DNA of 64,000 nt from Pomphorhynchus laevis (GCA_012934845.2 WNNJ02000842.1:1-64000); one strand, 5' to 3'. Shown: positions 45,401 through 54,865, counted from the first letter of the stretch. Notes: generated from the letters alone by a model not told the origin. Numbers and translations are program-made.

Positions 45401-46907
45401 TCGTTATAATTTAATTTGATGGCTTTTTGAATGCAACCATTGTAATATTATCAAATAGTCAGTCCAGGTATGTATATAATTCTTTGCAATTACAAGGCGG
45501 TGTGTGTTTATAATTATAAACTAGTGAAATAACGATAAAGATTTTCGTAATTACAAAAATAACGCTAATAAATATGGTCAGCAAAAAAAGCAGTCAAAGG
45601 ATATAGTTAATTCTTCATTGTATGTGTCTGTAGTCTTTCTATAACCGGATCATAGCCCTCCAGTTTACACTAACGCGTCGCCTTCAGGCTGACTCACTTA
45701 GGGTCTCTTACACGCTTGAGAGTTCAGTCAAGGCGGATAATGCTAGGTAATCGCGAGATGATGAGCTTGAGAAACCATGATCTTTGCTCAGGGTACCGTT
45801 CTCTAGAAAAGAAGACTAATCCAAAAATTGCCCAGGTGCACCATAAGCACACGTGATCTAGTAAAATTCACTAGCCGTTTATTCGCAAGCAATGTAGTTC
45901 TGACATTAAATATTGATGTTTTGTACTTGGCGCAAAGTAAATTGTCGGGATCCTTACTTACTGTTCATATTAGGATCTATAAGGCAAGCAGTAACGATAA
46001 TATAACTATACGTTTTATGATATAAAAGATGTAATTATATCTATTACAGTTCTTTATAACAATTTGTCCAATAATTAAACTTATAGATACACATTATTCA
46101 ACAGAACGTCGCTATCAAATTCTATTATGTCAGAATATTCTTTGCTATATTATGATATTACAAGAATTCAATATTATGCAATATTAAAATATTACTTGTA
46201 ATAATATAATAAAATATTTGTTTAATTATGCTTTATTCGTTAATAGGATTTAATATCCCAAATCACTGTTTGTTGAAGTTATTGTATGTGATAGTATATA
46301 TTGTATTGTGATAGTGTTATATGTATAAATTTGATGAAAATTTCGTTTGATATTTTTATAGTAATTTTTGTCAATTTCAACAGTTCATTCTGTATTTAAT
46401 ATTTAGATAGCACAAATATATAGATAGTCTTATTCGTAAACTTTCAAGATGATCAATGCTTAGCAATTGAAGCAAAGTATCACACCGATAACGTAAAAAT
46501 TTATTACAAGTGCTCATGATATTATTGCTTTACTGTGCTAAATTATATTACATTTTATTGTGCTTTATTGTATTACGGTTTTAAAAACTGTAATTAGTAG
46601 GCTTGAAACCAGTTAACTACGACAATTACATATTTTTAGTATTAACAATAGCTAGCACTAACAACTATAGAGGTATATTTCTTGTAATTTTATCTCAGAG
46701 GAACATATTCTTACGTGATTTTGTTTGTCGAAATATCGGGTGTAGTCGGTTTAAAAATGTATTCTTTTCTAGGAATTCCAAGTGGACTTTGTCAAACTTC
46801 AGTCGGCCTTTTCAGAATAGGAGTTAAATTCACACTACCAGATAATTGTACGAGATGCATATGCACTGATCAAACAAAAGTCATTTGCACAGGATGTTCA
46901 CCACAAG
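36387..46907 (+). CDS. Secreted cysteine-rich protein with VWC-like half-domains (three exons seen, span)
   Basis: Host gene with exons 36387-36444, 40400-40537 and 46773-46907. Exon 1 encodes a signal peptide; exons 2 and 3 are paralogous modules of 46 and 45 codons, each reading C, about 18 residues, DNCTxCxC, 8 residues, CxxC. This order matches the first half of a von Willebrand factor C domain; DNCT and the following CxC align exactly between the two. All introns seen are phase 1, so modules can be added or lost without breaking the frame, the usual mark of exon shuffling in secreted proteins. The 3' end is not identified: a further exon must supply the stop. Likely an extracellular ligand or inhibitor; function unknown. 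Confidence 0.6.
37028..37076 (-). ncRNA. Type I hammerhead ribozyme, core complete
   Basis: Minus strand: stem I 5' side, CTGATGA (37066-37060), stem II GCTC-CGTTA-GAGC, GAAA (37046-37043), then ACGCGT as a 2-bp stem III with 2-nt loop, and C at 37037 as the cleavage-site base. Stem I pairs 3 bp, one mismatch, 2 bp, then a weak distal part. A very short stem III is what animal retroelement hammerheads show, which often act as dimers. Every conserved core base is present. Confidence 0.75.
37204..37245 (+). ncRNA. Decayed hammerhead, partner of the minus-strand copy
   Basis: CTGATGA at 37212 is kept, but stem II is weakened and the GAAA block reads AAAA, so it is probably inactive. The flanks match the intact copy in inverted orientation. 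Confidence 0.6.
37416..37507 (+). repeat. Solo copy of the Penelope palindrome arm
   Basis: GAAGAAGGATTTTTCCGAAAC followed by GTATTAAACTT and AATTTTCTAAATTTATT matches the right arm at 20812-20902 with few differences. It directly follows the hammerhead inverted repeat. Confidence 0.65.
37510..39555. other. Intron sequence, nothing recognised
   Basis: Inside intron 1 of the cysteine-rich gene; AT-rich without a supported feature. Confidence 0.45.
39558..39795 (+). mobile_element. 3' region of a Penelope-like element
   Basis: Plus-strand copy: TGACCCCACTGCTATGTTGGG (39579), GCAGTTCCTCCTAATTACTTA (39631) and TTATTTATTAGTCAATTCATAAA (39678). Coding part absent. Confidence 0.6.
40400..40537 (+). 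CDS. Cysteine-rich secreted gene, exon 2 (VWC-like module)
   Basis: Acceptor TTTTTTGATTTCAG and donor AAAAG|GTAATC bound 138 bases, phase 1 at both ends. Cysteines: KC, then DNCTVCYC, LEC and SLC. The unspliced frame runs only a few codons past the donor. Confidence 0.65.
40650..41062 (-). mobile_element. Penelope-like element, 3' region with a trace of RT
   Basis: Tail words ATCAGATCAGCTAACTATG (40660), GAATTGACTAATAAATAAAA (40824) and GTCATCAGGAAGAACTGC (40871), then the start of the degraded RT end near 41000-41060. Intron 2 of the cysteine-rich gene. Confidence 0.6.
41065..41635. other. Intron sequence, nothing recognised
   Basis: A CCTGACGAC/GTCGTCAGG hairpin at about 41481-41505 is the only structure noted. 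Confidence 0.4.
41640..41880 (+). mobile_element. 3' tail of a Penelope-like element
   Basis: Plus-strand tail ending CGTAGACTCAGTTAGCTGATC at 41850-41870, opposite in orientation to the neighbours on either side. Confidence 0.55.
41885..42865. other. Intron sequence, nothing recognised
   Basis: A 113-codon - strand frame at 42202-42543 has no recognisable motif and weak protein-like composition; I do not call it. Confidence 0.4.
43025..43536. repeat. tRNA-derived SINE insertion with triplicated target site
   Basis: AATATACGATGTATT occurs at 43025, 43318 and 43522. Between the last two lies a SINE: a tRNA-like head (GTGGCCGAATTGTGGAGGC as A box, TTGCAAA as anticodon loop, ATTCAAACC as B box) and an unrelated body. 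Between the first two lies a shorter copy of the same head, broken off after ATTGCAAACTATAA, plus TA-rich DNA. The anticodon loop suggests tRNA-Cys(GCA) ancestry. Confidence 0.65.
43115..43317. repeat. TA-rich simple repeat
   Basis: About 200 bp of ATATATACA/ATATATCATG-type repeats between the two SINE heads. Confidence 0.8.
43678..44280 (-). CDS. Penelope-like reverse transcriptase, C-terminal part
   Basis: A 200-codon frame with YIDDICVF (the YxDD catalytic box), YLDMNIKLTLTKTTVNLYRK, HEHSCIPYNIKYNTLNNEIL and RIATICNDIGF...GYYKNKI, which follow the order of PLE palm and thumb motifs. Three shorter relatives occur at 17.0, 22.3 and 30.5 kb, all on the - strand. Not a host gene: it is flanked by the repeat family's 3' region. 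Confidence 0.7.
   Translation of the reverse strand: MWVNHALSSNYMQCHFIKYEFVHNCKIKSKLYKDMKYMLQYIDDICVFNSNNFYSISEQIYPGSLILNKTNINDKEGKYLDMNIKLTLTKTTVNLYRKDDIFKFARNIFLHEHSCIPYNIKYNTLNNEILRIATICNDIGFLQNHLNNLINTYCKPGYYKNKIKEKIVKYINQKNNIKNKFKIIKGKFLWMIKNNTLGLE
44300..44745. repeat. Inverted-repeat unit beside the Penelope-like element
   Basis: Repeats of about 34 bp (44308-44341 and 44708-44741, TACTAAGTATGACAATTTCTA and complement) enclose about 365 bp. The left repeat continues into TTAGCATC/GATGCTAA hairpins followed by AGAAAAT, a possible hammerhead remnant. Possibly the upstream pseudo-LTR pair of the adjacent PLE. Confidence 0.5.
44750..45645. other. Intron sequence, nothing recognised
   Basis: AT-rich; inside intron 2 of the cysteine-rich gene. 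Confidence 0.4.
45648..45862. repeat. About 215-bp dispersed repeat, copy 1
   Basis: Matches 48030-48262 along its length, best in CTCTAGAAAAG and ATTGCCCAGGTGCACCA. Less AT-rich than the surroundings. On + both copies end in the same peptide frame (LEK-TNP-IAQVH) and TGA; the origin (SINE or old coding element) is unknown. Confidence 0.6.
46366..46500. repeat. Direct repeat upstream of exon 3, about 130 bp
   Basis: TTGTCAATTTCAACAGTT through GCAAAGTATCACACCG recurs at 47452-47570, on the other side of exon 3 of the cysteine-rich gene. Confidence 0.75.
46773..46907 (+). CDS. Cysteine-rich secreted gene, exon 3 (VWC-like module)
   Basis: Acceptor ATTCTTTTCTAG and donor CACAAG|GTGGTA bound 135 bases, phase 1 at both ends. 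Cysteines: LC, then DNCTRCIC, VIC and TGC. Paralogue of exon 2. Confidence 0.65.
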
Positions 46908-47451
46908 GTGGTATTACTTTTAGAATATTTTTTATTGTATTTAATTATATTTACTCTATTTGGTTCATTTTAAAATTTAAAATAATCTTATTTGCCATCG
47001 AAATAAAAATATTTGAATATATTAAAATCTTCATGTTAGGTTTGTATTATTCCTCGATAAACCAATGAGTCAGATAATTTAAGTACTTTAGTGGACATAG
47101 CCTAATGAGTAATATTTCTAAGTTGTGCAGCGGTACAAATGTAAAAATATCATTTTGATTTTTTTAATCCGTGTATCCTCATCGACATTCTCACTCTTAC
47201 TCCCATATTAATATCAACTTGTGAAGTTTGTTGTCAACATTTGTGCATACATGTCGAAACATTACTTTCAAAGCTAAACAACTACATATGTTGATTGCCT
47301 AGAATCATCTGAATTTCTTAGATTCTCTCTATTTTGGTTAATAATAAGAGAGTAGTAGACTTTAGTCACATTGATCACTGCATGTCTTCTTTCAATTTAG
47401 AGTTGTGCCTCAAGCACACAACTCCAAATATTTGTAGACACAAGCTTTTGT

Positions 47452-47570
47452 CAATTTCAACAGTTGATTCTACATTTAATTTTTATATAACACAAGTATA
47501 TATAGTCTTAATCATAACCTTTCAAGATGATTAATGCTTAGCAATCGAAGCAAAGTATCACACCGGTGTA
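47452..47570. repeat. Direct repeat downstream of exon 3
   Basis: Second copy of the 46366 repeat, about 1.08 kb away; no second copy of the exon is seen at the matching offset. Confidence 0.75.
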
Positions 47571-47587
47571 ATGATTATTGCCTGATA

Positions 47588-47692
47588 ATATAAACTCGTA
47601 TTGTGTCGAAAGCGAGGATATATATAATTAGCACAACTAAAACTCGTATTGTGTCGAAAACAAGGATATATATAATTAGCACAACTAAATGA
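47588..47692. repeat. Tandem duplication, unit about 50 bp
   Basis: AACTCGTATTGTGTCGAAA through ATAATTAGCACAACTAA occurs twice in a row with three differences. Confidence 0.85.
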
Positions 47693-48029
47693 TTTGAACA
47701 CCTTAGTTTTTTGCTAAGAACTAGAAAATGTATCATCTAAATTTAGCTTGTTTTAACTTACTACAATCTTATACAAGATTTTGGAAATAAATATTGTTTC
47801 ATGCCGTTTTGGAAATCAAAGAAATAACAGTCAATTTTATTACGTTTATACATAAATGTGCAAATAATATCGGATAGCTGTTATATATTTTAAATCACTA
47901 GTAATGTTAGTTAGAGATATTCTTAAGAACTACAAACTTGCACCTAATGTAAAAGAAAACAATAAATCGAACCAAATTAGTTAATAAAGTCATCCTTTTC
48001 TTTATTAAACGGCGTCTTTTAATTTAATG

Positions 48030-48262
48030 AAGGAGATATGTGGCCCCACCAGCAAATACCAACGGGACGCCTTTTGATTGAATCACTCAGAATCTGCACA
48101 CCCCTGAGAGCCCAATCGGCACTAACGATAGTCGTTAGTCTCGACATGAAGAGCATTAGAAATCTTAGTATTTGCTCTGGTGGACGTCCTCTAGAAAAGG
48201 AAACTAATCCCGAGATTGCCCAGGTGCACCAAAGTCGCGCCTGAGCTCTGGTGATGTGCTAC
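48030..48262. repeat. About 230-bp dispersed repeat, copy 2
   Basis: The better preserved copy. On + a 68-codon frame (48038-48244) spans most of it and ends at the TGA shared with copy 1. Confidence 0.6.
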
Positions 48263-48264
48263 AA

Positions 48265-51200
48265 GGAATGTATAATACTTGATTTCGTCATTAAATTTGG
48301 TTTTAAAAGATAATCGGAAAATTATATGTTTATGATAAATTTCGAAAATTGATTTCTACTCTTTCGGTAGTAAGTATAATCGACATATTCTTATTATCAG
48401 TAGGTCAAATGGTTGAGACATAATCAGCGAAACATTTGTATATTCAATATTATATTTTTATCTAATATCCATGGGGTTAGTATCTACCAGTTCATTCTAG
48501 CATTATAGGAGTTCATACTTGCTTCCTTTGATTACAATTTTTCACAATCTTTCTTTTAGAGATTTGACATATATAACGATTAAAATAATCTATTATATTT
48601 TCTTGTTTTGCTTGAGCAATGCTTAAAAGATACGTTGATTTATATATTTAATACACTTTATAACAATTTATGAAATACTAAAAAATTGCGTTGGTCGTTT
48701 TCAGATAATAAATTTGTATAGATTTAGATGACAAATATTTTATCGGATTTAATTGATACAAGTACATGTATATCCAGTAAAACATTACATTACTGTTTGA
48801 ATATTGTATAACCTATCAAAATCATAATGTAATAAATGCCAATAGAATGCTAAAAAATCGATGTATTTAGCGGTCGTTAGTAACACTTTTATGGCTATAA
48901 TTTGTTCTCCAGTCCTACGTAAGCATGTGATTTTCTTAGTTGGTGTTAAAGCATATGTGAAAAATAAATTTGTTAATAAAAATTATCCAATGGCAAGAAA
49001 ATTCCTGCTCTTATAGAATATTATATACTTTTATTTATCTGGATTTCAACAACTATGTAGCTGATAGTATATGGTAGCAAATATATAAATTTAAATTTTA
49101 TATCTGATTTTTAGCAATATAATCAGTATTGCGAAATCAACGTATTATAATTATTTGCAATTTCTGCAGAATTATTATCCCTGAATAACGTTGATATTTA
49201 TTGATTAATTTATTACGACCCTAACTGATATTGTCGGATGCGTTTATAAAGTATTTATGTGATTGCAGTGAATTTTTTGGCGTAATTTCGTAGTATTTTT
49301 TATTTCAAGTATAACACAACTTTCAAAGATAACATGTCCTTAATAATATCTGTGACATAATTGAAGTTTTTGTTTGAGATGCGATATTTTGTAATTTATC
49401 TTTATATTACTGTGATTAGAAGGAATACCGATCAACTATGACACGGGATTGGTAAGAGCATTACGTCGAAGATTAATTCACATGCATGTATCCGTGGTAA
49501 AAGCATATATCAGCTTTAAGAAAGGTAATATCATCAGCATTCTTCGACATTTATATATTTCGTGAATGTACATTTCGCTACTTTCAAGGCTCATTAAGCA
49601 TACTGTAGTTACTATTCTGTATTTTGTAGATATGTCAGCAATAACACATCGGTTACAGCGGATTGTTAACATACCCCAAAACAGTTGATAGATGAAGACA
49701 TGTTGATATGCTGAAAGCTATTCATCTGATGAAGGATTTGCTGAGAATATTTTTTTCTTATTTTACTATTGAAATTTAACAAATCTACAATCTTCATCCT
49801 TGTTTTAGTAATTTTAAACAGTGTGTTATAAAAAGTACTATTATTCTTAACTTCTCTTGAAAGACTAGACTACATAGCGTCCTGAATGTAGCGTTTAATT
49901 GATCTTATTATTCAAGTTAAGAAAATACAACTTTTATGCTTTAGATTCTTAAAAATTAAAACTATTTTTATAGCAATTCCACAAAATTCCCCACAGAAGA
50001 AATTAATTACAATATAATTAATTTACAATATTGTTAAATATAACAATTTACATTGCATTATTTTCAAATAATATTATTATCTCCATAAACGACGAGATAA
50101 CACTTTTTAATGTCAATAATCAGTTTCACAAATACGATAATTTCCAATCTCATGCAAACTTTAACGTAATGATCATTTTGACTATAGAACAACTTTCTTG
50201 TAATGAAAACATTTAAGTACATGAAAAATATACATTACCGGCATTTATATAATGCTTTTTAAATTTCAGCTTAGTTAAAGATGGAGAATATTAAAATCTA
50301 TTTATTTTTGAATTTTAAATGTAAATTTAACATAAAAGAAATTTAAATTAAAAATGAATTTATAATTTTAAAATGTTAAGATCTATTTGATATCATTACT
50401 ATACAATATTGAATTGCAATATAGTATTTTACTGTAATATCTCATTTTATTTTAAAATATTGAGGCATTAATGCTTATATTGACGAAGATACAATATCGG
50501 AAAATGTTTCGCTAAAAAACAGAACTATGTTTTGATACTAAATTTATTTTCTCCATACTACTTTTTATATTGTAGATGCTCTATCTAAAATGGTTTAGAT
50601 GCGACAAAACTGTCAAAAGGATGGAAGCTACAAAAGAAAAAGACTCAAACATTTAATTAAATACATAAAAATGCATATTAAAACTAATATTTTTAATATT
50701 AATTAAAAACATATACTAGACTATTATCGTATAGTCTATAATAATATATTAGATATCATTACTATGAAACATTGAATTGTAATATAATATCATATTCAAA
50801 ACCTAATCTTTTTTGAAAAGATTTGTAAGCACTTTTTTAACCGTATTTGATGTTCTACAAAATCGCCGATTATTATATGGTAAGCTTGGATAAGCGAACA
50901 ATTAACATTTACTAATTTACAGATTTTGCATATTAAAATATTATTATGCCACTCCGAATTAAATTAAAGTTCAGGATATCAATATATATCGCATATATCA
51001 GTAAAACTAAAGAGAAACAATCCAGATACCTAGTTTAAATGCCAATTTAACTACAAAATTACATTGGCACATGTCCGAAAAATTGAATGCTTACTCTAAT
51101 GCTTGAAATAGGAGATAATTTAAATAATTATTGTTGATCAAAAATTAGACGAATTTTTGATAGCTGACTCATATCTTTATTAGAAAAAATTGCGATAAAA

Positions 51201-51400
51201 TGTTCAGGAAGTTTATATGTAATTGATTTACATTGCTCACAACTTCAAACAATTAGATGTGCATTCTGTTAAAAAATGCAACAAAAATCAAAAATATTTT
51301 ATAAAAATAAACAATACTCATTAAATAACAATTATTTACAAAAACTTATTTAAAAAATAAAGTACGTTTTTAAAACAAAGAACGTAGCAAAGACGCTTAC
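48265..51400. other. No gene recognised
   Basis: AT-rich DNA. An acceptor-like site at about 50575 (TATATTGTAG) followed by six sense codons and TAG in phase 1 could in principle end the cysteine-rich gene, but the evidence is too thin to call. Confidence 0.4.
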
Positions 51401-51416
51401 TATTTAGCACACTGTT

Positions 51417-51456
51417 TAAAGACTGTTTTGCGTAACTAAAACAGTCTTTAAACAAC
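51417..51456. repeat. AAAGACTGTTTT hairpin, copy 1
   Basis: AAAGACTGTTTT and AAAACAGTCTTT pair around GCGTAACT. A near-identical hairpin is at 52192-52229. Confidence 0.6.
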
Positions 51457-51708
51457 ATTTTAAATCGTAACTTAAACAAAATTAACACCAAGATAAAATA
51501 ATAAAAAAATCGAAGGGATAAAATACTATTCTAAAATACTTGTTACTACATTAATACTAGTTCTGTTGAAATAAAACTTGAGAAGTTTCATTGGACTACC
51601 TGAAAATAAATAAATCACAAATAAATGGCAGCGAGTAAAATATACGACAATCACCCCTTGATTTGAATTTCGGTGTTTTCTTCTACAAGACATAATCATC
51701 GAGATATT

Positions 51709-52010
51709 TCAGAGCTCTTCACAATCTTTTTTGCAATCATACTGATTGTCAGTTTCGTCGTCATTTCGAAATAATAGGAGTTCATGGGAATCTGTTTCAT
51801 TTTGGCTCTTTGATGCCCGTGTTGATCCGACGTTCTCTATTTCTCAGTTGTTATAATCGGTTTTGAAATTTTCAGACTTATTTCTGTCACTGTTAATCGA
51901 CGTATCTATATCCGATGAAATAGACGTTTCTCTGTCTGTAAGGATTATACTCCGTTCCCCATCAGTCAGGAGGATGATGGATCCTATTAGTCTCGGTGTT
52001 TGCTAATTCT
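51709..52010 (-). pseudogene. Coding-like remnant of unknown family
   Basis: Minus strand frame of about 95 codons, acidic and Ser/Asp-rich (SSDIDTSINSDRNKSENF, RNDDETDNQYDCKKDCEEL), with one internal TGA, in a patch less AT-rich than its surroundings. No recognised motif. Possibly part of a mobile element or a host exon. Confidence 0.3.
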
Positions 52011-52191
52011 GGAACTAGATCCCATAAAGATACTACAGACTCTCTACCGCTCGAAAAAAGGACAAGCGCTTATTTAGGATTAACGAGTATGAGTTTAGCT
52101 TGATCCACGATAAGTAATATATCGATATAAGTAATATATAGTAAATATTGATCCACGATATGAGTAAAATACATTTACTAGAACAAACTGT

Positions 52192-52229
52192 AAAAAGACT
52201 GTTTAGCTTAACTAAAACAGTCTTTAATA
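52192..52229. repeat. AAAGACTGTTT hairpin, copy 2
   Basis: AAAGACTGTTT and AAACAGTCTTT pair around AGCTTAACTA. Confidence 0.6.
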
Positions 52230-52239
52230 TCAGTTTTGT

Positions 52240-52344
52240 TGTAAAATCATCCATGTATAGAAATTCTTCTCGTATTTTTCTTTTTAAAAGATTTATTTTA
52301 TCTAAATCCTTTTACTATTGTCGAATCCCTTTTTATGATTACTA
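52240..52344 (-). mobile_element. PLE-derived flank shared with 53732-53850
   Basis: About 100 bp similar to the sequence upstream of the next RLE-LINE fragment, ending in TTTTATGATTACTATTTAA in both. PLE origin is inferred from the neighbouring PLE fragment at 53.2 kb. Confidence 0.45.
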
Positions 52345-52683
52345 TTTAACGAGTCGTAGAATCGACAAATTTCCGGTGGATTGGCAAAGCGGCCAAGCAA
52401 CTCCTACTGCTTGTCGCGGTCAAACATGCTTAGCATAATCGTTAGCCTAATTCAGACAATCTCAGCCATTTGAAGAGGCGAATTGGCTTTGCCATAGCAC
52501 GTGCTGCATCAGCATGCATGAGGAGTCCCAGGTCTTCGAAAAACAAGATGATGTCTGACGATAATAGCGTTTACTCGGCAATGGAACGTGACTGAATTGA
52601 TGACTGAAATATTAATGGGCCTATATGCGGGAACCCATATTTGTGTATATTTTTTGTAAAAATAATATTTACAAAAAAATTTA
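52345..52683 (+). mobile_element. 5'-truncated RLE-type LINE
   Basis: Encodes the end of the endonuclease region (IGKAAKQLLLLVAVKHA, then after broken frame LKRRIGFAIARAASACMRSPRSS), matching the C-terminus of the 3.3-kb copy. Followed by a 3' UTR with the shared hairpin (52618-52637). Confidence 0.75.
52618..52637 (+). promoter_or_regulatory. Shared 3' UTR hairpin (copy 5)
   Basis: GG-CCT-ATATGC-GGG-AA-CC; the single stem change leaves a T-G pair, so the fold is kept 40 kb away from the other copies. Confidence 0.6.
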
Positions 52684-52791
52684 AAGAGTGGTCAACAATT
52701 GTGACATATTGGTACTGGTGTCAATGGTTATCAATATAGAGATTTGTTATGAACTAATCAAAAAAGAGAGTGAATAGAACTTTTATTGAAA

Positions 52792-52826
52792 TCGAATTTT
52801 CGTTAGCTAACTAATATCATCATCAG
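52792..52826 (-). other. Decayed hammerhead-like motif
   Basis: Minus strand: canonical CTGATGA (52826-52820) and GAAA (52801-52798) 18 bases apart, but stem II pairs poorly (TTAG/CTAA). Confidence 0.4.
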
Positions 52827-53149
52827 GATAAAATTATATAAAACAGTTCCAAAATATTGCTAGTTATATGATAATTACCATTTTTCAAAAGTTCAAATGA
52901 TTAGTTTGAACTTATGCAATATGATTTCTGTTTGATGTAGAACTTCCTCTATATCAAACTGAAATTCACATTGAACAACAAAATGAGTTAAAAACAACAA
53001 CAGAGATAAAAAAAAACAAAATAAAATACAATGATAATATAAAGACTATTAAAGATCAACATAAGTTTAGTATAAGTTGTAGTTTGGTACATGACTGGAC
53101 AGATTGAGTATTGACTCTGAAGATTAGTTATTGGTGCTTAATTTTGGAC

Positions 53150-53725
53150 CTAAATTTACTGCAAAATTTCATTTGAATGAACAAAAACTGTTTTCGTAGT
53201 TAGATGCTCAGAATAGGCAAGCCAAGCAATTAAAGATACCAAATATAGATATTTTAATAAACTTGAATAATAAATCAATTTCAAAATATACGAGGAAACG
53301 TAATGATTTGAATATTTTGCCAAATAGCGTTAAGGAAGCATTTGAAAAGTACTATATCGCTGTTTGCATGTATGATAAGGAGGTTGTTTTGTCCTTTTAA
53401 GAAAAAATGAATACATTACACTGGGAAAATCACTTTTGAACGATAAATTTAGAAAGTAAGAGGTGATCCAACTTTAAAGAGTTAAGCTCAATATAATGGT
53501 TTTATTAGTATGCTGCATGGGGAAGGGAAATTAAGTGTGATTCATGCTAATTTGGTTTATTTCGAATAACTTAAAGCCTGGATTTATGTATATATTATCT
53601 AAAATCCATAAACTGTACATTCTGTTGGATTAATAATTGCAACGTACATCACATATTATAATGTGGCTAGCAAATATATAGCTAGGATTAAGCACTTGCC
53701 ATGAAATCAACATCAGGTTTGTTGT
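53150..53725 (+). pseudogene. Penelope-like element, N-terminal RT fragment, broken
   Basis: Peptide islands ILPNSVKEAFEKYY (about 53320), KPGFMYILSKIHK (about 53575-53610) and IIATYITYYNVASKYIARI (about 53635-53690) match the order of PLE RT motifs before the palm. Heavily degraded. Confidence 0.55.
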
Positions 53726-53849
53726 TAATCATCCATATATGTTTATTTTCATGTTTATAAATGCTTCTCATATTTTTTCTAAAATATTTTTAAAAATGCT
53801 TTTATTCTTGTCAAAGCCAATTTTATGATTACTATTTAAAGATTTACTC

Positions 53850-54435
53850 CTGTCCACGAAAATGAAGTGTTTAATGGCCATGGCCGGTGACACTAAGGAC
53901 AGAGATGCCAGAGCGAACGTGGTCTGCACAGAACGTTTTGACAATCAATGTGAGCGATCCTTCTTAGATATAGTGATTTTCGACTGCAATGCTCACTCGT
54001 ATTCAAACAAATGCCCATAGACCTCGCATACATACCACAAGGAACGTCGGAACGTGCGATACCCAGAACGGATTGTCAATATATAGAGCAAGGTATTTCC
54101 TTCCCCATGACTGTTTCATTCTTAGTTAGGGCGGGACCATCAACGTCCATCGTTCTGAAGCGCATCACTGAGATGGTAGCGGCTAAAATAAGACGAGGTT
54201 CAACCAGGTGATCAGTGCTATGAGTCGAAAGATCAGCTTAGCACTCACGCGGGTGATTTCAATGTACCTCAGAGGACCGCGTCTTCCGTGCCCAAATTCG
54301 TCTGGACGGTCGATCGTACAAATGGTCAACTAAGAGTTCAATGAACTGAAAGGCTCATCAATGATAATTATAATGTTTGATTTTGACAATGTAATTGTAC
54401 AATTTTGGATAATTAAAAAATTATTATTAAAAATT
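53850..54435 (+). mobile_element. 5'-truncated, degenerate RLE-type LINE
   Basis: Begins in the endonuclease: DTKDRDARANVV and ERSFLDIVIF (about 53900-53980, the D...D pair), RNVRYPERI, VLKRITEMVAAKIRR (54150-54200), then the C-terminal ISLALTRVISMYLRGPR (about 54235-54280). Several frame changes. The 3' end is an A-run with ATTATTATTA. The 5' flank (GATTACTATTTAA) and the AAGAGTGG after its end are shared with the 52.3-kb copy. Confidence 0.75.
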
Positions 54436-54865
54436 TTTAAGAGTGGTTAATAAGTACACCAGATTCTACTCATTTTCTAACTAAATATTTATATTGTTCA
54501 ATGCATTTTGATAATCACTGCCCAAATTGATCTTATTGCATCACATTTGAATTTTAAATAGTTTAATTACATATATACATTATAACAGTCTTAACACGCT
54601 ATTTTATATGCAATGCTATCCTTGTTGTATTCTCATTTGCGTTTAAATATATTCTTTATTTTGGACACTTTTATTAATATTTGGACACTTTTATTAATAT
54701 TTGTGTGAAATTTTAAGTTGATTATTTTCTGTTCTATCAATCATCAATAAATTACATACCTAAATATTTTGTCTTAAGTTAATGACCTACTGAATATTCT
54801 TAACTTTATTTACAGCAACATTTTATTGACAAGAAAAACGAATAATATACAAGAGTTTTCCTGAA

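Noticed and set aside
45715-45745. Hammerhead at GATGATGAGCTTGAGAAACC
   Set aside because: The first base of CTGATGA is wrong, stem II cannot form and no cleavage triplet is placed correctly.
50575-50602. Terminal exon of the cysteine-rich gene (acceptor, six codons, TAG)
   Set aside because: The phase fits, but such short hits are frequent in AT-rich DNA; not called.
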